A stretch of DNA of 64,000 nt from Streptomyces pseudovenezuelae. GTDB taxonomy: Bacteria > Actinomycetota > Actinomycetes > Streptomycetales > Streptomycetaceae. The notes beneath the pieces are model-generated. The model was not told the origin of the DNA, searched no databases, and saw only the letters and a program-made list of their open reading frames with translations. Positions 49,205 to 60,383 of the stretch are shown one piece after another. The DNA lies in assembly GCF_029892565.1 (NCBI RefSeq), contig NZ_JARXVH010000020.1, positions 1 through 64,000 of the forward strand. The letters run 5' to 3'. Made by a program: the position numbers and the translations under genes. Position 1 is the first letter of the stretch; every line of letters begins with the position of its first letter.

Positions 49205-49436
49205 GTGACAGCCGTCTCTTGAACGCAGTTGGCGGCGACGACCAACGCCGCAGCCGGCAACACCGAGATGTCCCAGCCGATCTCACACCCGCCGCGTCGG
49301 CCGTGGCCTGGACCCGCTGGAGCAGACGTTCCCAGGTACCGTCGCCCGACCACAGCCTGTGGCGCTCATAAACGGTCTTCCATGGGCCGAACCGTTCGGG
49401 CAAGTCACGCCACTGCACCCCGGTCCGTACCCGATG
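49205..49436 (-). pseudogene. IS5-family transposase, N-terminal remnant
   Basis: Reverse-strand frame HRVRTGVQWRDLPERFGPWK, then TVYERHRLWSGDGTWERLL (49436-49287), continuing in another frame as EIGWDISV (from 49284). This is the N-terminal part of IS5/IS427-type transposases. The DDE catalytic region is missing. It abuts the broken DtxR-like gene, which it may have interrupted. Confidence 0.65.
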
Positions 49437-49503
49437 AAGTCCACGCCGACGATCACATGGGGGGGTGGTGATGTCGTCTGTCCCTCCCCTTGACTGATGC
49501 TGT

Positions 49504-52134
<2,631 letters not shown>

Positions 52135-52156
52135 CTCTCTCACCCTCCGGGCTTGT

Positions 52157-53065
52157 TCAGGCGTGCGGGACGACGGCGACGGGGCAGGGCGCGTGATGCA
52201 GCGCCGCGTGTGCGACGGGGCCGATGTGGGTGCCGAGACGGGTTTCGCGCGTCCGGCGTCCCACCACGACGAGGGCGGCTCCGGCGGAGGCGCTGATCAG
52301 CTCGTCGGCCGCACGTCCTTCGGTGACGCTCTCGACGACGGCGACCTCGGGGAACTTCTCGCGCCATGGGCGCAGCGCGGCGATCACGGCGTGCTCGTGC
52401 TCGGCGAGCAGCTCCGGGCCCCTGATCGGGACGAGCGCGTCCGCCGCCGCGAAGTCCGGCGGCCGGCTGAAGGTGTGGATCACGCGCAGCGAGGAGTCCC
52501 GGCGCCAGGCGGCGTCGAAGGCGAACTCGATCAGTTCTTCGCAGGGCCGGCCGGTGTCGAGACCGAGCACGACATCGCGGTACGGGATTCCGGGTATCTC
52601 GTCCGGAGAAATGCCGTCCGGTGCCGAGAAGTGCTCATCGGCGGCGCTCCCGCCCACCCTCACCAACACCACGGGACGGGATGCCCTGGCGACAACCCGC
52701 TGCGACACCGACCCCATCAGGAACCCCGCGACACCGCCGAATCCACGGGAACCGAGGACCAGCAGCTCGGCCTGCTCGGCCGTCTTGAGAAGGACGGCTA
52801 CCGGGGAGTCCGCCACCGCCTGCCCGCTGACCTGCAGACCTGGGTGCGCCGCGCGGATGCTGTCCGCCGCCCGTTCCGGCAGGTCTTCGGCCAAGGCCCG
52901 TTGGGACATGTCCGCGGGCACGGACGGGGCAGGACGTGGATGCCACTCCCAGGCATGCACCAGATGCAGCGCCGCGCCCCGGCGCGCGGCTTCCCGTGCC
53001 GCCCAGTGCGCGGCGGCCAGGCTCTGGGGAGACCCGTCGATCCCCGCGGTGACGTGTCGAAGCAT
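52157..53065 (-). CDS. Universal stress protein, tandem UspA domains
   Basis: 302 aa from ATG 53065 behind GGAGG; the open frame upstream is unrelated. Two Usp domains are visible. The first starts VTAGIDGSPQSLAAAHWAAR and ends LVLGSRGFGGVAGFLMGSVS with ARASRPVVLVR. The second starts DVVLGLDTGRPCEELIEFAF and ends LVVVGRRTRETRLGTHIGPV with APCPVAVVP. Each has a G-2x-G-9x-G(S/T)-like ATP-binding loop, the second less canonical. Such proteins in streptomycetes and mycobacteria are induced by oxygen limitation. The PPDK gene follows closely. Two GGGCCG-N2-CGGCCC-like boxes lie 100-230 bases upstream. Confidence 0.94.
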   Translation of the reverse strand: MLRHVTAGIDGSPQSLAAAHWAAREAARRGAALHLVHAWEWHPRPAPSVPADMSQRALAEDLPERAADSIRAAHPGLQVSGQAVADSPVAVLLKTAEQAELLVLGSRGFGGVAGFLMGSVSQRVVARASRPVVLVRVGGSAADEHFSAPDGISPDEIPGIPYRDVVLGLDTGRPCEELIEFAFDAAWRRDSSLRVIHTFSRPPDFAAADALVPIRGPELLAEHEHAVIAALRPWREKFPEVAVVESVTEGRAADELISASAGAALVVVGRRTRETRLGTHIGPVAHAALHHAPCPVAVVPHA

Positions 53066-53165
53066 GATCCGTACCTCCGGCGTTGCTGCCCGTGGGTTCT
53101 TCTTCCTCCACCGAGTCTGGTATCGGGGTGAGCACCGGAGCAGAGGCCGGACAGGCCCTTGCGAT

Positions 53166-53179
53166 GGGCCCTTCGGCCC
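53166..53179. promoter_or_regulatory. Palindromic box GGGCCC-TT-CGGCCC upstream of Usp gene
   Basis: One mismatch from the GGGCCG-N2-CGGCCC palindrome found exactly in front of the acetyltransferase and response-regulator genes of this island. It lies about 100 bases upstream of the Usp start. It may be a site for the DevR-like regulator. Confidence 0.4.
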
Positions 53180-53280
53180 TGATGCCGTCCCGCCGCGCAC
53201 GGCCCGGCGGCCTCCCGCACCTCGCGGCGCGGGACGGGCCGTGCCGATCGCGCCGGCCGATGCCATGCGGCCCGGTCCCG

Positions 53281-53294
53281 GGGCCGGATGGCCC
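53281..53294. promoter_or_regulatory. Palindromic box GGGCCG-GA-TGGCCC upstream of Usp gene
   Basis: A second near-match (one mismatch) to the island's GGGCCG-N2-CGGCCC palindrome, about 215 bases upstream of the Usp start and 250 upstream of the divergent CBS gene. Paired sites are common for DevR/NarL-type regulators. Confidence 0.35.
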
Positions 53295-53362
53295 ATGGCG
53301 GAGGACGGGAGACGAGAAGAGATTGGAGTCGGCGGGGTCGCGCCCCAGGAATCGGCAGGACC

Positions 53363-53460
53363 ATGAGCGCTTCCGCTACGTCCACCATGCTGCGGGCGCT
53401 GCCCGCCGAGCGGCCGGCACAGAAAGACGTACGAGTTCGACGCCGAGGACCCTCTTGCCG
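53363..53460 (+). pseudogene. Cyclic-nucleotide-binding protein relic, internally deleted
   Basis: ATG 53363 opens ATSTMLRALPAE, closely like the start of the intact protein encoded at 62597-63061 (TTPSMPRALPAE). A few codons later, in another phase, TYEFDAEDPLAG echoes that protein's AYEFDA...EDPALG. Most of the middle is missing. It is a collapsed paralogue or a recombination scar between the divergent Usp and CBS genes. Confidence 0.45.
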
Positions 53461-53541
53461 GATGTGGACGCGCCCTACGGCAGCGACAGCTCTCGTTGAC
53501 CCGACCACGACGGAATCGTCGGAACCGACCAAGGAGTCACT

Positions 53542-54216
53542 GTGCACGGCACCCCGCACATCGTGAGCGACGTGATGACCCACACCGTCGTCTCCATCGG
53601 CCGCAGCGCCGACTTCAAGGAGATCGTGCAGCTGATGGAACGGTGGAAGGTCAGCGCCCTTCCCGTTCTGGAGGGCAACGCTGAGGGCGAGGGCCGGGTG
53701 GTCGGCGTCGTCTCCGAGGCCGATCTGCTGTACAAGGAGGAGTTCCGCGACGCCGACCCCGACGGCTACACACAGCTGCGGCGCTTCTCCGATCTGGCCA
53801 AGGCCGGCGCCGTGACCGCCGAGGAGCTGATGACGTCCCCGGCCCTGACCGTCCACGCGAACGCGACCCTCGCGCAGGCTGCCCGCACCATGGCGCACGC
53901 CAGGGTCAAGCGCCTTCCCGTCGTCGATGACACAGGCAGGCTGGAAGGCGTTGTCAGCCGCGGTGACCTCCTGAAGGTGTTCCTGCGGGACGACGAGGAA
54001 GTCGCCGAGGAGGTCCGCAGGGAAGTCGTGTCGTATCTGTTCCCCGCGGCGTACTCGCGCGTCCGTGTGCAGGTGAAGGACGGGGTCGTCACACTCGCCG
54101 GGCGTGTCAGGGACACCTCTCTGGTGCCCGTGGCCGCACGCCTGGTGCGGGCCGTCGAGGGTGTGGTGGACGTGGAGTGCGAACTCGCAGGCCCGGCTCG
54201 CCGCCCGGAGCAGTGA
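53542..54216 (+). CDS. CBS-domain pair plus BON domain protein
   Basis: 224 aa from GTG 53542, eight bases after AAGGAG. CBS 1: VSDVMTHTVVSIGRSADFKE to VVGVVSEADLLYKE. CBS 2: AEELMTSPALTVHANATLAQ to LEGVVSRGDLLKVFLR. The BON domain (residues about 155-215) has VRVQVKDGVVTLAGRVRD and VRAVEGVVDVECEL. CBS pairs bind adenosine nucleotides as energy sensors and BON domains bind membranes or lipids. It is divergent from the Usp gene and ends in a strong hairpin. A second protein of the same plan is encoded at 56961-57677; this one lacks the long basic linker between the CBS domains. Confidence 0.92.
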   Translation: MHGTPHIVSDVMTHTVVSIGRSADFKEIVQLMERWKVSALPVLEGNAEGEGRVVGVVSEADLLYKEEFRDADPDGYTQLRRFSDLAKAGAVTAEELMTSPALTVHANATLAQAARTMAHARVKRLPVVDDTGRLEGVVSRGDLLKVFLRDDEEVAEEVRREVVSYLFPAAYSRVRVQVKDGVVTLAGRVRDTSLVPVAARLVRAVEGVVDVECELAGPARRPEQ

Positions 54217-54223
54217 CCGGCAG

Positions 54224-54250
54224 CCGACCCGACGGCCATCGTCGGGTCGG
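54224..54250 (+). terminator. Hairpin after the CBS-BON gene
   Basis: Eleven-base perfect arms CCGACCCGACG (54224-54234) and CGTCGGGTCGG (54240-54250) with a 5-base loop, directly after the stop. No U-run follows, which is usual for Streptomyces. Confidence 0.75.
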
Positions 54251-54459
54251 GCCGGTCAGCCCTGGCGCGCCCGGTTCCGGTGAAGAACCACATCCCCCGG
54301 CCGGCGGCCGGACTCGGCGTCCAGCGCCGCGTCCGGACGGGCGGTCCTGGCCGGCCATCTCGACCGGCCTGACTCCACTCCACCGGCCACCCGGCGTACC
54401 GAGTCCGCCCTGCCCCGCCTCGTCGTCCGGGCCTGCCGCCGGGCCGCGCCCTTCTGCGG

Positions 54460-56205
54460 TCAGCCTCCGGCCGCGGCGCCGTCCGCATTCACGGGAACCC
54501 GCCACACCAGCCGCGTGCCGCCGCCCTCCGGCCGTTCGCCGAGCGTCAGCGTTCCGCCGAGGGTGACGGCCCGCTCCTGGATGTTCTTCAGCCCGCTGCG
54601 CCCGGCGTCACCCGGCATTCCGCAGCCGTCGTCCGTCACCGTGAGCGTCAACTCGCTCCTGGCGCACTGAAGGCGGACGTCCACCGCCTGTGCTCCGGAG
54701 TGCCGGGCCGCGTTGCTGAGCGCCTCGCTCAACACCGCGATCGCATGGTCGGCGATGTCGCCGGGGACATCGGTCTCGACGAGCCCCTCGATGCGCAGGG
54801 CGGGCGGGAATCCGAGTGACGTTGCCGAGGCCCTCACCGCCTCGGCCACCCGGCCGCGCAGTCCGTCGCTCTCCCGCCCGCCCCCGCCATGGGCGCGGAG
54901 ACCGAAGATCGTGGACCGAATGATCTTGATGGTTTCGTCGAGGTCGTCGACGGTACGTGTCAGCCGCTCCAGGCCCTCGGGGTGCTCCATGAAGCGCTGG
55001 GTGCTCTGCAGGGTCATGCCGGCCGCGAACAGCCTCTGGATGGCGAGGTCATGGAGGTCGCGGGCGATGCGGTCCTGGTCCTGGAGCAGGGTGATCTTGT
55101 CCGCGTCCCGCCGCCGCTCGGCCAGTTCCAGCGCCAGCGCCGCCTGGTCGGCGAACCCGAGCAGCGGCCCGGTGTCCACGTCGCCGAACGGCGTACCGCC
55201 CGGCACACGCCCCAGCAGCAACACGCCCCGCGGTTTCCCGCCGGCGCCGAGCGGCACCGCGACCACGGGTCCGAGCCCGGCCCACTGGGCTTCGCCCTCG
55301 CCGGTGCGGGAGTCGTGCTCGATGTCGGCGCTGACCACCGGCTCCGCAGCGCCGAGTGCCGCTCCGACGAAACCGTCCCGCGCGGACAACACCAGACCGC
55401 TGCGTTCCTCTCGGCCCAGGCCGACGGCCAGGGCCGGCCGCAGTGTCTCCTCGCCCGGTACGCGCTCCGCGATCAGCCCCATGTCGGCGGAGACGATCTT
55501 CCGGGCCTCGTCGACGATCAGTTCCATCACGTCCGCGCTCGGCGCACCGGTCAGGAGCATGCTGGTGACCTTGCCGCCGGCCCGCTGCCAGCGCTCGCGC
55601 ATTCTGGTCTCCTCGTACAGCCGCGCGTTCTCGATGGCCACTCCGGCGGCCACCGCCAGGGTCGACAGGACGGACTTGTCCTCCGCGTCGAACTCCCTGG
55701 CGCTGTGCTTCTCGGTGAGGTAGAGGTTCCCGAACACCTCCTCGCGCACCCGGATCGGTACGCCGAGGAAGGAATGCATCGGCGGGTGGTGCGGCGGGAA
55801 TCCGTACGACGCCGGGTGCTCCGACAGCTCCGGCAGCCGCAGTGGCACCGGGTGCCGGATCAGCTCTCCCAGGAGCCCGTGCCCGCTGGGCAGCGCGCCG
55901 ATCTCCGACCGCCCCTCTTCGTCGATGCCGACGGTCAGGAACTCGGACAGCTTCTGGTCGGCACCGATCACGCCCAGCGCTCCGTACTCGGCGTCCACCA
56001 GCACCACCGCGGCCTCGACGATGCTGCGCAGCACCTGCGGCAGGTCGAGTTCCCGTCCGACCGACAGGACGGCCTCCAGCAGGCCGTGCAGGCGGTCCCG
56101 GGTGCCGCGGACCGCGTCGATGCGCACCTGCAGCTCGCCCATCAGTTCATCGAGCCGCAGCTTGGGCACATGCTCCTCGGAACCGCCGCGTCCATCCCCG
56201 CTCAT
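54460..56205 (-). CDS. DevS/DosS-like two-GAF sensor histidine kinase
   Basis: 581 aa from ATG 56205 behind GGAGGAAG. It has no membrane helices. GAF 1 (about 45-195) contains GFPPHHPPMHSFLGVPIRV then FGNLYLTEK, closely like the haem-binding GAF of mycobacterial DevS/DosS, so a haem-linked redox or gas sensor is plausible. GAF 2 spans about 210-365. The HisKA_3 phosphoacceptor is DRIARDLHDLAIQRLF, and the ATPase has LSNAARHSGA, DDGCGMPG and SGLKNIQERA. It probably phosphorylates the DevR-like regulator encoded 5 kb away (61248-61949), as in other streptomycetes. It lies downstream of the acetyltransferase-CBS-flavodoxin genes but is separated from them by a hairpin. Confidence 0.94.
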   Translation of the reverse strand: MSGDGRGGSEEHVPKLRLDELMGELQVRIDAVRGTRDRLHGLLEAVLSVGRELDLPQVLRSIVEAAVVLVDAEYGALGVIGADQKLSEFLTVGIDEEGRSEIGALPSGHGLLGELIRHPVPLRLPELSEHPASYGFPPHHPPMHSFLGVPIRVREEVFGNLYLTEKHSAREFDAEDKSVLSTLAVAAGVAIENARLYEETRMRERWQRAGGKVTSMLLTGAPSADVMELIVDEARKIVSADMGLIAERVPGEETLRPALAVGLGREERSGLVLSARDGFVGAALGAAEPVVSADIEHDSRTGEGEAQWAGLGPVVAVPLGAGGKPRGVLLLGRVPGGTPFGDVDTGPLLGFADQAALALELAERRRDADKITLLQDQDRIARDLHDLAIQRLFAAGMTLQSTQRFMEHPEGLERLTRTVDDLDETIKIIRSTIFGLRAHGGGGRESDGLRGRVAEAVRASATSLGFPPALRIEGLVETDVPGDIADHAIAVLSEALSNAARHSGAQAVDVRLQCARSELTLTVTDDGCGMPGDAGRSGLKNIQERAVTLGGTLTLGERPEGGGTRLVWRVPVNADGAAAGG

Positions 56206-56336
56206 GGCTTCCTCCGACCGATATTGCAGACAAGGCGGGCTCGAACCAGTTCCCCTGTTTTCACCGTACTGTCCGGGGGTCTCGAAAGCGCCGTCGGACG
56301 GGTCGAGGACAGGTGGGGATCTCGATGGTGCGGACC

Positions 56337-56388
56337 GTGTTGAGCGGCATCGGGGAAGTGCGGGTGCGCTCCCGATGCCCCTCAACAC
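56337..56388 (-). terminator. Long hairpin between flavodoxin and sensor kinase genes
   Basis: Eighteen-base arms (56337-56354 and 56371-56388; GTGTTGAG...GGCATCGGG against CCCGATGCC...CTCAACAC) with one mismatch and a 16-base loop. It lies 33 bases after the flavodoxin stop in the direction of transcription, so it should end that operon before the kinase gene. Confidence 0.8.
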
Positions 56389-56420
56389 GGCGCACAGGGG
56401 CGGGAGGAGGCCCGCATGGT

Positions 56421-56930
56421 TCAGCTCCTCTGCGGCTCGGCCGCGAATTGAGTGCCGATCCGCGCGGCCCACGCCTTTATCTGCTCGAAGTCGCGGAAGT
56501 CTCCGCCCTTGCCGGAGGAGACGATCTTCCGGGCGATGAATCCTGTCGCTCCCTCGTCGAGACAGCCCCCGAAGGTGACGTGTTCCTTGGCATCGAGCCG
56601 CAGCATGGCCCGCCGCACACCGGGCACGGGCGGGATGTCCCGCTCCGAGGCCGTGGCGTCGAGCGGCCCGCTGCTGAAGAACCACAGCGGGATTGCGGCC
56701 AGCGCGCGGCCGTGACGGCGCACGAAGCGGCGGGCATCCTTGTGCCAGCGTCCCGCGTACAGCCCGCCACCCACCACCACCGCGTCGTACGACTCCACGT
56801 TCGTCACGGACCGGGCGGACACCGCCGCGGCCGACACTCCCGCCTCGCGCAGGACTTCGGCGACGGTCTCGGCGATCCGCGCGGTCGAACCGTTCGTCGT
56901 TCCGTAGGCAACCAGCACTTTGCTCAGCAT
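56421..56930 (-). CDS. Flavodoxin-domain protein, HemG-like
   Basis: 169 aa. The N-terminal FMN loop is LVAYGTTNGSTARIAETVAE, followed by YDAVVVGGGLYAGRWHKDAR (second flavin loop) and IPLWFFSSGPLD. This pattern is that of the menaquinone-dependent protoporphyrinogen oxidase HemG group. In actinobacteria such proteins are common in oxygen-limitation regulons and need not make haem. It is third in an apparent operon with the acetyltransferase and CBS-BON genes (30-base gap upstream) and is followed by a strong hairpin. Confidence 0.88.
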   Translation of the reverse strand: MLSKVLVAYGTTNGSTARIAETVAEVLREAGVSAAAVSARSVTNVESYDAVVVGGGLYAGRWHKDARRFVRRHGRALAAIPLWFFSSGPLDATASERDIPPVPGVRRAMLRLDAKEHVTFGGCLDEGATGFIARKIVSSGKGGDFRDFEQIKAWAARIGTQFAAEPQRS

Positions 56931-56960
56931 GATCGTGCTCCTCCTTCAGGGCCTTCGCAG

Positions 56961-57677
56961 TCATTCCCCGGTCACACCGTGCACGGCCGGCTCGTCCGGC
57001 CGCAGGTGCGAGTCGTCCAGCCGGTACATGAGCTTGTCGACCACCGCGACGACACCGTCGACCCGGTTGGTCATGGCGAGGGCGATCTCCGCCTCGCTCC
57101 TGCGCTCCACATGGCCCGTGAGCGTCACCACTCCCTCGTCCACACCGACCTCCACGCTCGACGGCGCCAGCCACAGCGAGCGGACCAGCACCTCGTCGAT
57201 CACCTCGCGGCGGATCTTCGCATCGGGCCGCAGGAAGACCTGGAGCAGGTCGCGGCGGGTGACGATGCCGACGAGTCGGTCCTCCTCGTCCACCACCGGC
57301 AGCCGCTCGACACGGTTGCGTGTCATGGTCCGGGCGGCCTCGGCAATGGTGTCGTCGGCGTACACCGTGACCGGCGGCACGGACATCAGCTGTCCGGCGG
57401 TACGGGCATGCGCCTTCGCGGGCGGCCTGCGCGCGCCGCGGGTCAGCCCGGCGAGCCGGAAGCGGCGCTTGTGCCCGCCCAGGTCTGATGTCTCCGCCTG
57501 CCGGACCATGAGGTCGGTCTCGGAGATCACCCCGATGACCTTCTCGTCCTCATCGATCACCGGCAGTCCACTGATGCGGTGCTCGGCGAGGAGCCCTGCC
57601 ACCTCCTTGAACGGGGTGCCGTACAGCGCCCGGACGACCTCCGTCGCCATCACGGATCCGACCTTGTCGTGCTTCAT
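56961..57677 (-). CDS. CBS-domain pair plus BON domain protein
   Basis: 238 aa. CBS 1 (VGSVMATEVVRALYGTPFKE to VIGVISETDLMVRQ) and CBS 2 (AGQLMSVPPVTVYADDTIAE to LVGIVTRRDLLQVFLR) are separated by a basic linker (GGHKRRFRLAGLTRGARRPP). The BON domain (about 155-220) has VEVGVDEGVVTLTGHVERRS. The start ATG is 12 bases after the acetyltransferase stop, so the two are surely cotranscribed. CBS pairs sense adenylates; pairing with an acetyl-CoA-using enzyme suggests a link to energy state, though that is inference. Confidence 0.92.
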   Translation of the reverse strand: MKHDKVGSVMATEVVRALYGTPFKEVAGLLAEHRISGLPVIDEDEKVIGVISETDLMVRQAETSDLGGHKRRFRLAGLTRGARRPPAKAHARTAGQLMSVPPVTVYADDTIAEAARTMTRNRVERLPVVDEEDRLVGIVTRRDLLQVFLRPDAKIRREVIDEVLVRSLWLAPSSVEVGVDEGVVTLTGHVERRSEAEIALAMTNRVDGVVAVVDKLMYRLDDSHLRPDEPAVHGVTGE

Positions 57678-57689
57678 GTCCGTTCCTCC

Positions 57690-60383
57690 TCAGCGCAGTC
57701 GGCGCAGATAGGGGTCCTGAGCCCTGCGCGGCAGCAGGCGGACGCGTGCGTCGAGCACGGTGACCGCGTCAGGCGCCGCGAGGACGGGGTTGAAGTCGGC
57801 CTCGGCGAGTTGCGGCAGATCGCCCGCCATGCGGGACAGCCTCAGGAGCAGCTGTTCGAGGTCTTGGAGGTCGACGGGTCCGCTGCCGTGCGCGCCGAAC
57901 AGGAGCGGTGCGCAGCGCGGGGCGGTGATCAGGTCGTGCACGTCGTGGTCGGTCAGCGGGGCGAGGCGGGCAGCGTGGTCGGCCAGGACCTCGGTCGCGG
58001 TGCCGCCGAGTCCGAACAGCACGAGCGGGCCGAAGACCTCGTCCTGGACGACGCCCGCGAACAGTTCGGTGCCGCGCGCGGCCAGCGGCTGGACGACCAC
58101 CCCGGTCATCAGGCCGGCGAACCGGCTCTCGAAGTCCCGGAAGGCGGCACGGACTTGGGCCTCCCCTTCGAGATCGAGGTGCACGGCGTGCTGCTCGCTC
58201 TTGTGCAGCTGACCGGGCCAGTGAGCCTTCATGACCACCCGGCCGTCGGGGCCGCGCAGCCGTTCGGCTGCCAGGACGGCGTCGTCCTCCATCGCCGCCC
58301 AGGCCCACGGGAGCTGGGGAATGCCGTAGCAGGTGAGGAGTTCGGCGCAGGTGCGCGGGTCGAGCCAGCCGCCGTCCGGATGGGCGGCAAGGTACGACTC
58401 GGCGATCGCGCGGGCCCGGGCCGCGTCGACCTGTGCGAGCTCCGGGATCGTGCCCGCGGGCCGGCTCAGCCAGGCCGCACGGCGAGAGGCGTGGGCCAAC
58501 GCCCGGGCCGCCGAACCCGGTTCGGCGTACGACGGGATGGTGCCGCCGTCCCGCGCAGGCAGCAGTTTGACCGGCAGGTCCTGCTCCAGGCGTACGACGG
58601 CGACCGGATGGGCACGGCGTGCGGGGCCGCTGGTGAGGGCCCGCACGAGGTCGTCGCCGGTCGCGGCCGCGACGGCCGTGGGGACGAGGGCGAGCAGGAC
58701 GGCGTCGATGCCCGGGTGCTGCATGATCCGGTCCAGGCAGTCGCCGAGCTGCTCCTCCGTGACGGCGGCGGTGACATCGACGGGGTTTGCGACGGTGGAC
58801 CCGTCGGGCAGTACGGCATACAGGCTTTCGACCACCGCAGGCGGGAGCAGCGGAAGCGACAACCCCGCTTCCGCGCAGGCGTCCGCGGCCAGGACACCCG
58901 TGCCGCCCGCATTGGTGACGACGGCCACGCGGGTCCCCGTCGGGAGCGGCTGGGAGCGCAACAGGGCGGCGGTTTCCAGGAGTTCACCCACCGAGTGCGT
59001 GGCGGTGATGCCGGCCTGGGTGAACAGCGCCTGCCGGGTCATGGTCGGGGTGGCAGCGGCCGCGGTGTGCGAGGCCGCGGCGCGACGGCCGGCGTCGGTG
59101 CGGCCCGCGTCGACCGTGAGCACCGGCATGCGGCGGGTCACACGCCGGGCGGTACGGGAGAAGGCCCGCGGGCTGCCGAAGGACTCCAGGTGCAGCAGAG
59201 CGAGTTCGGTGCGCTCGTCGCTCTCCCACCACTGGAGCATGTCGTTGCCGCTGACGTCATACTTGTCGCCGAGCGACGCGAAAGACGAGACACCGACGCC
59301 GAGCCGGGACAGCCCGTCGAGCAGGGCGATGCCGACGCCGCCGGACTGGACGGCGACGCCCGCCGTGCCGGGGCGCGGATGATCCGCCGCGAAGGTGGCG
59401 TCGAGGGAGAGCGCCGGGTCGGTGTTGGAGATGCCCAGGCAGTTCGGGCCGACCAGGCGCATGCCGTACGCGCGGCACGTGGCCATGAGGGCTTCCGCCT
59501 GCCGGCTGTCGAGGCCGGCCGAGACGACGAGCAGTGCCCGTACTCCGGCCTTGCCGCACTCCTCCGCGGCGTCGGGGAGGGCTGCCGCGGGCACCGCGAG
59601 GACCGCGAGATCCGGGACCTTGGGCAGCGCGCCGACCGAGGGGTAGGACCGCACGCCGAGGATCGACGTCGCACGGGGGTTCACCGCGAAGAGCCGCCGG
59701 GTGAAGCCGCCCTCGTGCAGATGGTGCAGCAGAGCCCGCCCCACCGATCCGGGCCTGCGCCCGGCGCCCACCACGGCGATCGCGTTCGGCCGCAGCAGCG
59801 GTTCCAGGCTGGCCACGTCCGCGGCCCGGCCGCGGGCCTCGACGGCGGAGAGATAGGCGTCGTCCTCGTCCAGTTCGATGGCGCAGCGCACCTCCGGACC
59901 CTCGAAACGACGTGTGGTGCGCAGACCCAGGTCGGCGAAGAGCCGAAGCACTTCGTGGTTCTCGGAGAGCGCGTCGGCCGTGAACGCGGTGATGCCGTCC
60001 GCACGGGCTGCGGAGACCAGATGCTCGATAAGGAGCGTGCCGACGCCGTGGTGGTGCAGCGTGTCGGTCACGGCGATGGACATCTCGGCCGAGGCCGCGT
60101 CGTCGCCCACCTCGTATTCGGCCAGGCCGATCACCTGGTCCTTCGACTCGGCCATCAGCGCCCGGTGTCCGGGGCGCGGCGGCGCGGCGGCGCGGTCGGC
60201 GGCCATCGCGGCGGAACGCCGGCTCGCCGAGAAGAACCGCAGCCGCAGATTCTCCGCGGACATCTCCTCGTAGAGCCCCTGCAGCTGTTCGTGATCGCCC
60301 GGCCGCACGGGACGTATGCACACGGTGGTGCCGTCCGAGAGCAGGGCGTGGACTGTGGGTCGACTGAGCGTGTCATCCGTCAT
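57690..60383 (-). CDS. GNAT-first protein lysine acetyltransferase (Pat-like) with acyl-CoA synthetase (ADP-forming) domains
   Basis: 897 aa from ATG 60383 behind GGAGGAG. The GNAT domain is N-terminal (about 20-170: CIRPVRPGDHEQLQGLYEEM; acetyl-CoA loop HHHGVGTLLIEHLV). CoA-binding and ligase domains follow (AIAVVGAGRRPGSVGRALLH; RLVGPNCLGISN; VTNAGGTGVLAADAC), then the C-terminal ATP-grasp domain (LLTCYGIPQLPWAWA; VVMKAHWPGQLHKSE). Salmonella Pat has the opposite order; GNAT-first Pat is known from Streptomyces lividans, where it acetylates acetoacetyl-CoA synthetase. The ligase part may only sense metabolites. It heads the operon with the CBS-BON and flavodoxin genes and has a perfect GGGCCG-N2-CGGCCC box 85 bases upstream. 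Confidence 0.92.
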   Translation of the reverse strand: MTDDTLSRPTVHALLSDGTTVCIRPVRPGDHEQLQGLYEEMSAENLRLRFFSASRRSAAMAADRAAAPPRPGHRALMAESKDQVIGLAEYEVGDDAASAEMSIAVTDTLHHHGVGTLLIEHLVSAARADGITAFTADALSENHEVLRLFADLGLRTTRRFEGPEVRCAIELDEDDAYLSAVEARGRAADVASLEPLLRPNAIAVVGAGRRPGSVGRALLHHLHEGGFTRRLFAVNPRATSILGVRSYPSVGALPKVPDLAVLAVPAAALPDAAEECGKAGVRALLVVSAGLDSRQAEALMATCRAYGMRLVGPNCLGISNTDPALSLDATFAADHPRPGTAGVAVQSGGVGIALLDGLSRLGVGVSSFASLGDKYDVSGNDMLQWWESDERTELALLHLESFGSPRAFSRTARRVTRRMPVLTVDAGRTDAGRRAAASHTAAAATPTMTRQALFTQAGITATHSVGELLETAALLRSQPLPTGTRVAVVTNAGGTGVLAADACAEAGLSLPLLPPAVVESLYAVLPDGSTVANPVDVTAAVTEEQLGDCLDRIMQHPGIDAVLLALVPTAVAAATGDDLVRALTSGPARRAHPVAVVRLEQDLPVKLLPARDGGTIPSYAEPGSAARALAHASRRAAWLSRPAGTIPELAQVDAARARAIAESYLAAHPDGGWLDPRTCAELLTCYGIPQLPWAWAAMEDDAVLAAERLRGPDGRVVMKAHWPGQLHKSEQHAVHLDLEGEAQVRAAFRDFESRFAGLMTGVVVQPLAARGTELFAGVVQDEVFGPLVLFGLGGTATEVLADHAARLAPLTDHDVHDLITAPRCAPLLFGAHGSGPVDLQDLEQLLLRLSRMAGDLPQLAEADFNPVLAAPDAVTVLDARVRLLPRRAQDPYLRRLR

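Noticed and set aside
52135..52143. GTG start of pyruvate phosphate dikinase at 52143
   Set aside because: The ribosome binding site would overlap this codon; ATG 52134 has ideal spacing and the family N-terminus.
54249..54262. GGGCCG-GT-CAGCCC as another regulator box
   Set aside because: It overlaps the terminator stem after the CBS-BON gene and has no promoter downstream in either direction.
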